DNA of 64,000 nt from Shewanella electrodiphila. GTDB taxonomy: Bacteria > Pseudomonadota > Gammaproteobacteria > Enterobacterales > Shewanellaceae. The notes under the pieces were generated by a model. The model did not search any database, was not told the origin of the DNA, and worked only from the letters and a program-made list of their open reading frames with translations. Made by a program: the position numbers and the translations under genes. The DNA is taken from NCBI RefSeq assembly GCF_023283985.1, contig NZ_JAKIKU010000001.1, positions 1 through 64,000 on the forward strand, given 5' to 3'. Shown here one piece after another: positions 36,201-45,442 of this stretch; position 1 is the stretch's first letter; every line of letters starts with the position of its first letter.

Positions 36201-37538
36201 TTACACTGCCAGCTTCGGTAAGACTAACGTTGCGATACAACCCCTAGGTTGGTTTGAAGCAAGTGTAAACTGCCAATTGTAGCGCTGGCATAAAGTATCG
36301 ATTATTGTCAGCCCTAGTCCGTGGCCTCCAGAATCACTTCTTTGATGACCTTTTTCACTATCCGATAAGCCTTGGCCATTATCTTCAATAATAATTTCTT
36401 TATCGAAGACAGCAATGTTAATCCAACTTTTTTCTCCCTCTGGTAACTGCTCGCAACGGGCATTTATCGCATTGTTGACTAAATTGGTTAACAGCATCTT
36501 TATTACCGCTGAATTTGGCTGAACAGTAGGCGAACTGTGCCACTCAACAGAGATTTTAATGGCTAATTTTTTTGCCTGATTGACGGTGGTTTCAAGTGTT
36601 TGAGTAAACTCTTGTTCTGTTAATAGTCGCGGCGAGTTTTCATGGGAAGACTTTTCTTGTTTAACAATATTCAATAAAGCTTCTACGGTATTCTGCATAT
36701 CTTGAGCCGCACGGGTAATACGTTCCCGCTGTCGAAGTTGAAAGTCTTCATCAGGTTTTTGAGCAAGTAATTTGGCCGAACCTAGAACAATACTAAGAGG
36801 GGTTCGTAGCTCATGACTGGCATACCTTGCAAAAGCTTGTTCTTGTTTTATTAAAGTTTCATTTTGCTGACGGTAACGATTGAGACTGTCAGTCAAAATA
36901 CCAAACTCTTTGGCAGCACTTTGACTGACACTGAAAGCTTCAGGAGTAATGCTATTACCTAACTGCAGGCTCAATTGGTTGATGGGCTCAATGAGTCGTT
37001 TAAACAATTTTATGATCGCGTAACTAAATAGCAGTATTAACCCAATAGTAAAACCAATAACAAAGGTATTGATACCTGTCCATTGGGCGCTGCTGAGCTC
37101 AATGTTTTCAGCAGGCATAGTGATATAAAGCTGGGACATTTGGCCATTTAATACAAACTCAGAACGGTATAAAAATAACTCTGAAAGGTCATCATTAATT
37201 TCACCATTAAAGCCCAACGGATAATTTTGCAACTCCCCGTAGTGAGAAGGAATAAAGTCGCTGCTGTAAAAAGCAGTAATATTGGGCGGTAATACTAAAG
37301 GCTCTGGGACGCCTTTTTGAAATTGTTTAATAACGAAAGGAGCACTGTCACGTAAATTATTAAGACTGACCTCATCTTCAACCCACTGCAGCATATATAT
37401 CATCATCAGGTAAATCATCCCAGATGCTAACAGACCGATTAATACAAAATAGACTGACAGACGACCAACAAAAGATTGAGTTGAACTATTACTAGTGGTT
37501 GCATGGGCACTTGATATGCTTCTTGAATTCAAGGTCAT
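36201..37538 (-). CDS. sensor histidine kinase
   Basis: 445 residues: TM about 27-49, periplasmic sensor about 50-155, TM about 157-178, HAMP about 180-230, HisKA with His242 in YASHELRTPLS, and a HATPase with NNAINA, DNGQGLS and GGHGLGLTI. The start overlaps the stop of the response-regulator gene by 4 bases (ATGA). The signal is unknown. The pair is divergent from a glycosyltransferase/GtrA operon, as PmrAB-like systems are near lipid A modification genes. Confidence 0.9.
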   Translation of the reverse strand: MTLNSRSISSAHATTSNSSTQSFVGRLSVYFVLIGLLASGMIYLMMIYMLQWVEDEVSLNNLRDSAPFVIKQFQKGVPEPLVLPPNITAFYSSDFIPSHYGELQNYPLGFNGEINDDLSELFLYRSEFVLNGQMSQLYITMPAENIELSSAQWTGINTFVIGFTIGLILLFSYAIIKLFKRLIEPINQLSLQLGNSITPEAFSVSQSAAKEFGILTDSLNRYRQQNETLIKQEQAFARYASHELRTPLSIVLGSAKLLAQKPDEDFQLRQRERITRAAQDMQNTVEALLNIVKQEKSSHENSPRLLTEQEFTQTLETTVNQAKKLAIKISVEWHSSPTVQPNSAVIKMLLTNLVNNAINARCEQLPEGEKSWINIAVFDKEIIIEDNGQGLSDSEKGHQRSDSGGHGLGLTIIDTLCQRYNWQFTLASNQPRGCIATLVLPKLAV

Positions 37539-38209
37539 TCTCCTTGGCTTAACCGTAAACCGACTTTGGGTACGGTCATTAGCATGGGCTGCTCAAATGG
37601 TTTATCGAGTTGATTTCTTAATTGATAAACATGACTTCGTAAAATGTCATTTCCCGGTGGGTGCTGTCCCCAGATTTCATCGATAAGCTGCTCGCGAGTC
37701 ACGACATTAGGGGCATTTTTGATGAGTAATAATAAAATTTGGTACGTCGTTGGCGTTAACGCCAATTTCATGCCTCGGCGCTTAACCTGATGCTGGGCAA
37801 TGTTGAGTTCAAGCTCACCAAACCTAAGCGTTGCTTGAGCCACTTTACCTCTATGTCTTTTAATCAATGCTTTTATGCGTACATCAAGTTCATCTAAATC
37901 GAAAGGTTTACCCAAGTAATCATCAGCGCCGCTATCAAAGCCGGTCATGAGGTCAGTTTTATTATCCAGTGCAGTAAGCATAAGTACTGGCGTCGTGCAG
38001 CCTTGCTCTCGCAGCGAACGACATAAGGTTAGTCCATCCATTTTAGGGAGCATTAAATCTAAAATGATGGCGTCAAAATCATCCTCAAGTGCGAGACTGA
38101 GCCCAAGTTCACCATTAGTCGCGTAATCAAGGTCAGCATCTTGAGCTTCAAAAAAATCGCCTAAAATACCTGCGACATCGTGGTTGTCTTCAATGATAAG
38201 TAGTTTCAT
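37535..38209 (-). CDS. OmpR-family response regulator
   Basis: 224 residues: receiver with EDN at 7-9, Asp51 phosphoacceptor (IILDLMLP) and Lys in GKPFD; then a winged-helix domain ending in VYQLRNQLDKPF and PKVGLRL. It is transcribed before, and overlaps, the histidine kinase gene. It may control the divergent glycosyltransferase operon, and a 23-base palindrome lies between them. Confidence 0.9.
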   Translation of the reverse strand: MKLLIIEDNHDVAGILGDFFEAQDADLDYATNGELGLSLALEDDFDAIILDLMLPKMDGLTLCRSLREQGCTTPVLMLTALDNKTDLMTGFDSGADDYLGKPFDLDELDVRIKALIKRHRGKVAQATLRFGELELNIAQHQVKRRGMKLALTPTTYQILLLLIKNAPNVVTREQLIDEIWGQHPPGNDILRSHVYQLRNQLDKPFEQPMLMTVPKVGLRLSQGE

Positions 38210-38303
38210 TGGCGGCTAAGTTCCTGCTTGAGCTTGTCTATCATGAGTGGCACTGGCAATAAAGAGTGAATAAATCAGCGCTATTGTTACAAATTTTTTG
38301 TCG

Positions 38304-38326
38304 AAAAAATGTCAATGACATTTTTT
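38304..38326. promoter_or_regulatory. 23-bp palindrome in the divergent promoter region
   Basis: AAAAAATGTCA-A-TGACATTTTTT is a perfect palindrome, 95 bases from the regulator start and 53 bases before the GT2 start. It could be an operator for both promoters. OmpR-type regulators mostly prefer direct repeats, so a different factor may bind. Without a gene upstream it is not a terminator. Confidence 0.45.
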
Positions 38327-38378
38327 ACACTATCACTACTTCAAGATGTTGGCATATTTTGTTCTGTAGGAATAGCGC

Positions 38379-39596
38379 ATGCATCATTCAAATTATGATA
38401 AAAACCCATCTGAAATCTGTGTTTCGATCATCATTCCCATGTTTAACGAGTCAAAAAGTCTTGATGTATTGATGACACGCCTTAATAGCGTGCTATCACA
38501 AATAAACGACCGCTGTGAATTAGTCTTTATTGATGATGGCAGCACTGATGAGACATGGGCATTACTTCAACAACTGCGCTTAAGTGATTGTGAACATCAA
38601 TGTATAAAACTAAGCCGTAACTTTGGCAAGGAAGCTGCGATGTCAGCGGGGCTTGCACAGGCAAGAGGACTCGCTATCATTTTGCTGGATGCAGATTTAC
38701 AAGACCCACCAGAGCTTATTCCTCAAATGCTGCAAGCATGGCGAGCTGGCTATGAAGTTGTCAATATGCGCCGTAAAAAGCGCTTGGGTGAAACTTGGTT
38801 TAAACGCTTTTCAGCAGCTTGTTTTTACCGCTTAATGAATTGGATGTCTGACTCTCCTGTGCCGGAGAATGTAGGCGACTTTAGGTTGCTGAGTAGGCAG
38901 GTTATTGATCATATCAATGCCATGCCTGAACGTAACCGATTTATGAAAGGCATTTTAAGTTGGCCAGGGTTTACCCAAACTACCATAGAGTTTGATCGCG
39001 ACCCTCGTAGTGTCGGTGAAACAAAGTGGAATTACGGCAAATTAGTGGGGTTAGCGATGGATGGGATCACTTCATTTAGCTTTAAGCCGCTTAGATTAGC
39101 TACTTGGTTTGGTGTGACTATTGGGCTGAGCTCTTTAGTTTATGGTGCTTGGATCGTACTAAAAACTTTAGTCTATGGTGAAGCCGTTGCAGGGTATGCT
39201 TCAATGATGGCAGTTCAGTTATTTTTAGCAGGCATTCAGTTATTAGCACTGGGGTTAATTGGAGAATACTTAGGTCGAGTATTTATGGAAGTGAAGCAGC
39301 GCCCAGTGTTTATTGTTGAGGATGTCTATCATCAGCAGAGTATTCCCCATACTGTTTTTCCATTTCAGCATGCTTGCGTAAATAGTAAGTTAAACAAACC
39401 GGGTAATCAGTTTGCTTTGCAAACGCCTAAAAAAGGGAATTTAGTAAAGTCTAGGTTAGCACCTACATCTAAATTGGCTGAGAGCAAAAGACAAAACACA
39501 CAAGGTTTCCAAGATATTGTTCTAAGCAGACAACAGCAATTTGTACAGCCTAAAAGTTTTAATCAATATCAGTTTAACTTGGAAAATGTCAAATGA
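38379..39596 (+). CDS. GT2 undecaprenyl-phosphate sugar transferase (GtrB/ArnC-like)
   Basis: 405 residues. GT2 domain about 15-180 with FIDDGSTD, the DAD in LLDADLQDPP, and VGETKWNYGKL. Two TM helices follow (about 238-262 and 270-295), as in GtrB/ArnC/DPM1-type enzymes that load a sugar on polyprenyl phosphate. A polar tail of about 65 residues (about 340-405) extends past the usual end; its role is unknown. AGGA precedes the ATG. It overlaps the next gene by 4 bases in the operon GT2 / ArnT-like / GtrA. Confidence 0.88.
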   Translation: MHHSNYDKNPSEICVSIIIPMFNESKSLDVLMTRLNSVLSQINDRCELVFIDDGSTDETWALLQQLRLSDCEHQCIKLSRNFGKEAAMSAGLAQARGLAIILLDADLQDPPELIPQMLQAWRAGYEVVNMRRKKRLGETWFKRFSAACFYRLMNWMSDSPVPENVGDFRLLSRQVIDHINAMPERNRFMKGILSWPGFTQTTIEFDRDPRSVGETKWNYGKLVGLAMDGITSFSFKPLRLATWFGVTIGLSSLVYGAWIVLKTLVYGEAVAGYASMMAVQLFLAGIQLLALGLIGEYLGRVFMEVKQRPVFIVEDVYHQQSIPHTVFPFQHACVNSKLNKPGNQFALQTPKKGNLVKSRLAPTSKLAESKRQNTQGFQDIVLSRQQQFVQPKSFNQYQFNLENVK

Positions 39597-41065
39597 AGTC
39601 AAAGTTGTTAGCCCTACAATATTACCCCAAGATCGCAGTGGTGCTGGTTGCTGCATTATTGATCCGTTTATTGTCATTGGCATTATATCCATTGATGGAT
39701 ACCACTGAAGCACGTTATGGGGAAATGGCTAGATTAATGTCTGAAACGGGCAATTGGTTAACCCCACAATTTGACTATGGTGTGCCTTTTTGGGGCAAGC
39801 CTCCTTTACAAAATTGGTTGAGTGCCAGCTTTATAGAATTGTTTAGTAACAATGAATTTTTTCTAAGGTTACCGCATTTTTTAGTTGGACTAGTTGTTTT
39901 ATTGCTGGTGGTAAAGCTGGCAAAAACATTCGCGATTAATGGTTTCAAAGTAGCGACTATGTTAACCACAACTGTGGCATTTTACGTTTGTATGGGAACA
40001 GTGATGACCGATATGGGATTATTACTGGGACTAACGCTAGCATTTGTCAGTTTTTACTTGGCTTGGCAAGGTCAGTATTTGTGGGGCTATATGGGCTTTA
40101 TTGGATTGGCCATTGGTTTGATGGCCAAAGGGCCGGTTGCTATCGCCATTTTTGGTATCGCCACTTTTTTGTGGCTGTTGTGGACCCTTGGTCCAATTAA
40201 GATGTGGGCTCAATTATGGCTGCGAATTCCATTGTTCACAGGGCTATTGTTATTGCTCGCATTGACCATGCCTTGGTATGTGATGGCGGAACAAGCAACT
40301 CCAGGATTTATTCAATACTTTATTGTTGGCGAGCATTGGTCTCGATTCGTGGACAGTGGGTGGAAAGGAGACTTATACGGCAGCGCACATGATGAAGTCC
40401 GCGGTACCATTTGGATTTACTTTGTAGCTGCTTGTGTGCCTTGGTCGTTATTTATACCTCGCGGTTTATATCGACTCTACCAGAAGGCGAATGTGTTAAT
40501 TGAACAAAAGGCTAGACAAGAAACTGGGCATGAAGCTAGTCAAGCAACTGAAGAGTATCAGCAAAAAGGTTTTGATGACTTTACTAAGTTTTTACTGTGT
40601 TGGATGGCAGCACCACTGATTTTATTTACCTTTGCAGGCAATATTTTACCTGCGTATGTTTTACCTGCTACACCAGCACTGGCTTTGCTTATTGCTTATG
40701 CCTGGCGTAATCAACAGATTAGCCAATTTGTGATGATTTCTAGCAGTATTCCATTGTTATTAATTACGGCGCTAGTGGTACTTAATTCTGGTGTGAGCAA
40801 AGAGAAAAGTGATAAGTGGCTGTTGAATCAAAGAGTATTTGATTTACCCGTATATTACTGGTTCAAACAACCATTCTCTTCGCGCTATTACAGTGAGGGC
40901 AAAGCGGTAGTCGTGAATGATGAAGAGCAACTACAGCAGTTAAATCTACGTCCTTATTACATTGTTGTGAGCAAACAGCAACTAAAAGAACAAGATGTCT
41001 TAGAAAGTTGTTTGCTTGAATCTGAAACGCGCAAAAAAGTACTCATGTTATGTGGTGAGCATTAA
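39593..41065 (+). CDS. ArnT-like GT39 (PMT) glycosyltransferase
   Basis: 490 residues with a dozen TM helices. The first periplasmic loop has MDTTEARYGEMARLM, with the acidic residues conserved in ArnT/PMT enzymes, and YGVPFWGKPPLQNW. These enzymes move a sugar from undecaprenyl phosphate to lipid A or another acceptor in the periplasm. The lipid A aminoarabinose enzyme is one option, but the aminoarabinose biosynthesis genes are not here, so a different sugar is likely. The start overlaps the GT2 stop and the stop overlaps the GtrA start. Confidence 0.85.
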   Translation: MKSKLLALQYYPKIAVVLVAALLIRLLSLALYPLMDTTEARYGEMARLMSETGNWLTPQFDYGVPFWGKPPLQNWLSASFIELFSNNEFFLRLPHFLVGLVVLLLVVKLAKTFAINGFKVATMLTTTVAFYVCMGTVMTDMGLLLGLTLAFVSFYLAWQGQYLWGYMGFIGLAIGLMAKGPVAIAIFGIATFLWLLWTLGPIKMWAQLWLRIPLFTGLLLLLALTMPWYVMAEQATPGFIQYFIVGEHWSRFVDSGWKGDLYGSAHDEVRGTIWIYFVAACVPWSLFIPRGLYRLYQKANVLIEQKARQETGHEASQATEEYQQKGFDDFTKFLLCWMAAPLILFTFAGNILPAYVLPATPALALLIAYAWRNQQISQFVMISSSIPLLLITALVVLNSGVSKEKSDKWLLNQRVFDLPVYYWFKQPFSSRYYSEGKAVVVNDEEQLQQLNLRPYYIVVSKQQLKEQDVLESCLLESETRKKVLMLCGEH

Positions 41066-41544
41066 TGACTGGCTTATCCATATCAGCAGTAAAAATGAAT
41101 CCTCTGGTTTCATTTTTACTGGTGGGTGGTGGAAGCTTCATTGTTGATTTATCTATTTATTTAAGCTTGATTGAACTTGCTGCTTGGCAGCCTTTTGTAG
41201 CCAGAACTTTAGCATTTATGGTTGGGCTAGGGTTAACTTGGTTTGGGAATCGAAAATTTACATTTAGCGAAAGAAGTCAACTAAGCACTCTTAAGCAATG
41301 TCGCTGGGTCATTACGATTGCAGCAATATCAGCGCTGGCAAACCTGGGGGCTTTTCATCTGATGCGTTTGCATTTACTGGCGTCAACTTTAACGTTAGAG
41401 GATCTAGAGCTTGTAATATTTACATCGAATACTCTAACTGGCATACAAGTTGAAATCATTAGTTTTGCAGTGGGAGTCTTAGTGGGGCTGATAGTGAATT
41501 GGCTTGGCTCTAATCACTTTACCTTTAAAAACCAACCAGCCTAA
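41065..41544 (+). CDS. GtrA-family flippase-like protein
   Basis: 159 residues with four TM helices. Starts of the family are visible: SFLLVGGGSFIVDLSIY and RTLAFMVGLGLTWFGNRKFTF. The N-linked end GLIVNWLGSNHFTF is typical. GtrA-family proteins are thought to flip undecaprenyl-phosphate sugars across the inner membrane, so the operon would have a loader (GT2), a flippase (GtrA) and a transferase (ArnT-like). The start overlaps the previous stop (TAATG). Confidence 0.87.
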   Translation: MTGLSISAVKMNPLVSFLLVGGGSFIVDLSIYLSLIELAAWQPFVARTLAFMVGLGLTWFGNRKFTFSERSQLSTLKQCRWVITIAAISALANLGAFHLMRLHLLASTLTLEDLELVIFTSNTLTGIQVEIISFAVGVLVGLIVNWLGSNHFTFKNQPA

Positions 41545-41582
41545 CATTGTCATTCATTGAGTCTTAATAACTCTGTTAGGCT
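41539..41582. terminator. hairpin downstream of the gtrA-like gene
   Basis: AGCCTAACA and TGTTAGGCT pair, with an inner GAGT/ACTC stem, at the end of the GtrA gene. There is no T run. It may end transcription of the convergent operons. Confidence 0.4.
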
Positions 41583-41629
41583 TGGTTATCTAAATAAGGG
41601 CTCAATTAGCATTAATTGATTCAAGTTGC

Positions 41630-43885
41630 TTACTCGACCCAATGTAAAACATCTTTGATGACAGACCAACGAGGCTTTTTAGGTTGGGCATTTTCACCTA
41701 AAATCCAATAGCCATAAAGTGTGTCGACATAACCTGAGGATTGTTGGATGGATAACCAACTGTTTAAGAAGGTATGCAGCGAGTGATTACCTTTAGCTAC
41801 AGCGTATGAAGCTGGGAAGGATTTAATTTCTTCACGGTTATACATGGCAGTATATTCGGGGTATAAAATCGTCCATGTTTTGCCAGCTTCTAAACTAATT
41901 AATAAGGCATCATAGTTTTCACCATCATCTTCAAAGAATAACTTGTCTGAGTCGATAGAGCTAAACTCAACATTATCAAACTTTTCTTGAATGTGCGGAA
42001 TGATGGAGTAGTCACCGACAGAGGCCACTCTCACCTTTTCAGCTTCATGGATTAATTGATCAGTTTTAAATTCATCAGCTCGGTAATCCTTCACGACAAA
42101 GGCGTAGTGTAAATCGAGTACGGGATTAGTGAAATCGACAAAGCCAATACGGAAGGTGGTCATTTGTAGCCCCGAAATGGTGACATCAAATAAGCCACTG
42201 TTGATCCCATCCAGCACATTGGCTGAGTTATAAGGAATGAATGCCACTTTAATTTCAAGTTCAGCGGCAAGTTTTCGCATCATTTCAATATCAAACCCCA
42301 CAAGATCCTGACCAGCATTGTAGTAGGAAAAAGGCACTTGAACAGGGTTATAGCCAACGCGTAATAGCCCGCTTTGTTTTATTTGCTCTATGGTTCGTGG
42401 GCCATTCACTTCAAGTTCTTCTGACCAGTTAAAAGCCGTGATTTCTTCAGGCACTTCTGCAGCAGAGCTCATTTGAGCAACAACTTCATCCATGTTGTAT
42501 TCAGTATCAACGATACTACTCAATACCCAACTGGTGCCTAGCAGCGTGATTCCGAAAACAACTGGGGTAATGGCACTACAAAGAATGAGTCGCTTCATGC
42601 TGATTTTAGCAATACCTGCCAGCATGGCTGTGCCACCGATGGCGAGAATAAATATATTCATTGCGGCTAATAGCGAAGTAAATCGACTGGTGAACAAACT
42701 AGACACCATATAAAGCTGGAATAGGTCAGATGATAATTCTAATGAGTCAAGAAGCATCGGAATAGTCAGATAGACACTACCAAATAAGCTAATCAGCCCG
42801 TTAACAGACATAGGAAAATAACTGAGGAAATCGAGTTCTTTACCTGAAAACCAAGCAGCAAATAACACAAATACAATGGTGAGGAGCTTACCTAAATTAG
42901 GAAAGCTAAAGACCACAGGGATAATGATATTGGCGTAATCATCGGTTTGCTCATCACCGATATTGTACTTATGGAATAGCTCTTTAGTGCGTTGAATGAG
43001 TAAAGGTAAAATAATGAAAATATTACCTGCCGCAAATGCAGTGATCATCGCGTCTTTAGCAATACCTGTAATGTCTCGGTAGGAAAATGGGGTGATCACC
43101 ATAATGATTGCCGGCAACACCCAATAGGTCAAAATCACCGTCATTACCACATGAGCGACAAAGTACACCTGCAATTTTTGAAACTCGTCAAAATCCATGG
43201 TGCCAGCGGTGGCCGCTGTCATGGCGAAAATGCCAATGGGCATGAGCATCACAATGCTTTGTGTGACCTTATTAAAAGACTCACCTAATAATTGCAAAGG
43301 ACGCATCAAAGACTCTTTGTCTTTAATCGAAATAAGCGCGATGCCTGTGGCGACACAAAATAATACAATGGCTGGGATGTAACTATTCGATAATGAAAAA
43401 AATGGGTTAGATGGGATATATAAGTCTAATAAATTGACTGAATTAGGGTCTTGGAGCGCAGTTAAGCTAAAGAACTCTCCCGCTTGCCACTCAGGAAATG
43501 TGTATTTGATCAAATACATACTGAGCAAACCCAATAGCCAAATGACTAGCATCAATTTACCCACTTTAACGCCCAGAGATTTTGCTTGCTCTAAGGTTAA
43601 ACTGCCTAAACTCGAAATAAGCGACACGATAATATAAGGGATGATGGTCATTTGTAGAAGCTTGATAAAAGCATCACCAATTACAGACATCCACGCGAGC
43701 ATTTCGCCAAAAAATAGCCCTGCAATGATGCCGCCAGCAAAGGAGAGTAACACCCAGCTCGACATGCTGAGTTTGTTCTTTTTAGGTTCTTTAGTGGCGG
43801 GCGAAACCGCCTGTGTTTGCTCTGGGCTTTGTGCAGTATTATTAGTGGGATCTGTTTTATCATTGTCTGGTGTGGCCGTTGCCAT
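41630..43885 (-). CDS. SDF-family symporter fused to a periplasmic solute-binding domain
   Basis: 751 residues: a cytoplasmic charged N-terminal tail of about 38 residues, a dicarboxylate/amino acid:cation symporter domain (about 40-460) and an SBP_bac_3 domain (about 490-735) starting ESGLLRVGYNPVQVPFSYYN. The C-terminus PRWSVIKDVLHWVE is nearly the same as in the paralogue at 45443. The binding domain faces the periplasm, tethered to the carrier. This fusion is unusual; the substrate is probably a dicarboxylate or acidic amino acid. AAGG precedes the ATG. It follows the BshA-like gene on the same strand (76-base gap). Confidence 0.85.
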   Translation of the reverse strand: MATATPDNDKTDPTNNTAQSPEQTQAVSPATKEPKKNKLSMSSWVLLSFAGGIIAGLFFGEMLAWMSVIGDAFIKLLQMTIIPYIIVSLISSLGSLTLEQAKSLGVKVGKLMLVIWLLGLLSMYLIKYTFPEWQAGEFFSLTALQDPNSVNLLDLYIPSNPFFSLSNSYIPAIVLFCVATGIALISIKDKESLMRPLQLLGESFNKVTQSIVMLMPIGIFAMTAATAGTMDFDEFQKLQVYFVAHVVMTVILTYWVLPAIIMVITPFSYRDITGIAKDAMITAFAAGNIFIILPLLIQRTKELFHKYNIGDEQTDDYANIIIPVVFSFPNLGKLLTIVFVLFAAWFSGKELDFLSYFPMSVNGLISLFGSVYLTIPMLLDSLELSSDLFQLYMVSSLFTSRFTSLLAAMNIFILAIGGTAMLAGIAKISMKRLILCSAITPVVFGITLLGTSWVLSSIVDTEYNMDEVVAQMSSAAEVPEEITAFNWSEELEVNGPRTIEQIKQSGLLRVGYNPVQVPFSYYNAGQDLVGFDIEMMRKLAAELEIKVAFIPYNSANVLDGINSGLFDVTISGLQMTTFRIGFVDFTNPVLDLHYAFVVKDYRADEFKTDQLIHEAEKVRVASVGDYSIIPHIQEKFDNVEFSSIDSDKLFFEDDGENYDALLISLEAGKTWTILYPEYTAMYNREEIKSFPASYAVAKGNHSLHTFLNSWLSIQQSSGYVDTLYGYWILGENAQPKKPRWSVIKDVLHWVE

Positions 43886-43961
43886 ATGAATCCTTTTATA
43901 TGCTCTATTTCGCGAATGGTGATATTGCTATTGCTTGCGACTAATACACTAACTGAATGAG

Positions 43962-45128
43962 TTAGCTGCAACTAACAAGCTGTTGCGCTTGGCCATGAAT
44001 CGCGAGTGTTTGGTGGTAGCAATCGACATACTGATTAACTTTAATTTCAGTATTAAAGTGCTGAATCGCTCTTGCACGCCCAGCTTTTCCAAGTTGCTGT
44101 TGGTACTGGTTATCAGCAAAAATCTTGCTAATGGTGCTAGCCATACTTTGCGCATCTTCAGGTGGATGCATAAAGCCAGTTACACCTTCTTCGACGACCT
44201 CAGGAATGCCATCAACATTGCTACTAACCGTTGGCACCCCACAGGACATTGCCTCTAGAATAACCATACAGAAAGACTCGCGGTAACTTGGCTGAATTAA
44301 ACAGTCTGCATTAGCAATATAGCGTTCTACCTTGTTCACTGAACCAGTAAAACGGACTCTATCTAAGATGTTGAGTTGACTACATTGCTGTTTAATTTTT
44401 TCGATATCCGGACCGCTACCAACCAGCACTAGCCTGACTTTTTCATCGCAGTGTAATTGACTAAAAGCATTAACGACGGTTTGGGTGTTTTTTAGCGGCC
44501 TGAAATTTGAAACGTGCATTAAGATTTTTTCGTCATCATTTGCCAATGTTCGTCTTAGGTTTTGGTCAACTAACTCTGGGGTAAAATCGTTGGCATCAAT
44601 AAAGTTATGCACCACATTAATGGGTTGGTTTATTTCAAACTCTTGCTGAATATATTGGCGCTGGAAATTGGATACTGTCGTTAATAAGGTACTTTGATTC
44701 ATGCTGAAGGTATTTAAACGCTTTATCGCATTATCTTGACCGACAATCGTGACATCAGTTCCGTGAATAGTGGTAACAATCGGGAATGAATATTGGCAGA
44801 TATTACTGGCTAGAAATGCACATAAAGAGTGAGGAATAGAATAATGAGCGTGGATCAAATGTAATTGATATTGTTCGACGACTTCGACAATTTTGGCGGT
44901 TAACGAATAGGTATGTAGTGGACCTTCAAATAAAGGATAATTTACTTCGTCTACTTCATGAAAGTAAACATTACTATAATTTTGGATAAGCTTAAATGGT
45001 CGTTTATGGGCAATAAAATGCACTTCATGACCTAATTTTGCTAAGCCAATACCCAACTGAGTGGCCACTAACCCAGAACCACCAATGCTTGGGTGACAGA
45101 CAATACCTATGCGTAACTTATTCATCAT
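43962..45128 (-). CDS. bshA: BshA-like GT4 glycosyltransferase
   Basis: 388 residues. It matches BshA (N-acetylglucosaminyl L-malate synthase) closely at the start: RIGIVCHPSIGGSGLVATQL, then FHEVDEVNYPLFEGP, LIHAHYSIPHSLCAFLA, VTTIHGTDVT, NFIDANDF, and the GT4 EX7E in ESFCMVILEAMSCGVP. Bacillithiol is not expected in Shewanella, and no bshB or bshC is adjacent, so the acceptor may not be malate. The ATG pair at 45128/45125 has a weak GAG upstream. It lies between two SDF-symporter fusions on the same strand. Confidence 0.75.
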   Translation of the reverse strand: MMNKLRIGIVCHPSIGGSGLVATQLGIGLAKLGHEVHFIAHKRPFKLIQNYSNVYFHEVDEVNYPLFEGPLHTYSLTAKIVEVVEQYQLHLIHAHYSIPHSLCAFLASNICQYSFPIVTTIHGTDVTIVGQDNAIKRLNTFSMNQSTLLTTVSNFQRQYIQQEFEINQPINVVHNFIDANDFTPELVDQNLRRTLANDDEKILMHVSNFRPLKNTQTVVNAFSQLHCDEKVRLVLVGSGPDIEKIKQQCSQLNILDRVRFTGSVNKVERYIANADCLIQPSYRESFCMVILEAMSCGVPTVSSNVDGIPEVVEEGVTGFMHPPEDAQSMASTISKIFADNQYQQQLGKAGRARAIQHFNTEIKVNQYVDCYHQTLAIHGQAQQLVSCS

Positions 45129-45442
45129 TTTTCACTCGTATCCTTACTAGCGTGCTCAGCGCAATGAAATGGCAATTATGAATAATAATCGTAATGTTAT
45201 TTTTAGGTTAACTTTTTGAATATTGCAATATTTTTCTATCTAACTGTATGGGGCATCTGTTCAGCGAGATAATGACAATGCACTATGCATAAATAAAAAA
45301 CCTTCGCTTTATACTGTAATTCGACAATATGACAATTTAAGGTAAGGGAAAATAAGCACTTTTAAGAGACTAAAAAGCCTAATGTATATTGTTACATTAG
45401 GCTTTAAGGCAAACTATTTGGGTTCAAATGTTGATTGAGAAG
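45129..45442. other. intergenic region between bshA-like and SDF genes
   Basis: 314 AT-rich bases. It contains a strong terminator (45374-45406) for the upstream minus-strand gene. A promoter for the bshA-like gene must lie between 45129 and 45373; I see no clear boxes. Confidence 0.4.
45374..45406 (-). terminator. terminator after the SDF-SBP paralogue
   Basis: AAAGCCTAATGTA and TACATTAGGCTTT form a perfect 13-base stem with a short loop; on the minus strand it ends in TTT. It isolates the 45443 gene from the bshA-like gene. Confidence 0.75.

Noticed and set aside
41539..41582. Second attC site (perfect GCCTAAC and GTTAGGC boxes)
   Set aside because: The pair is only 44 bases apart, too short for attC, and has no cassette structure; a hairpin is a simpler reading.
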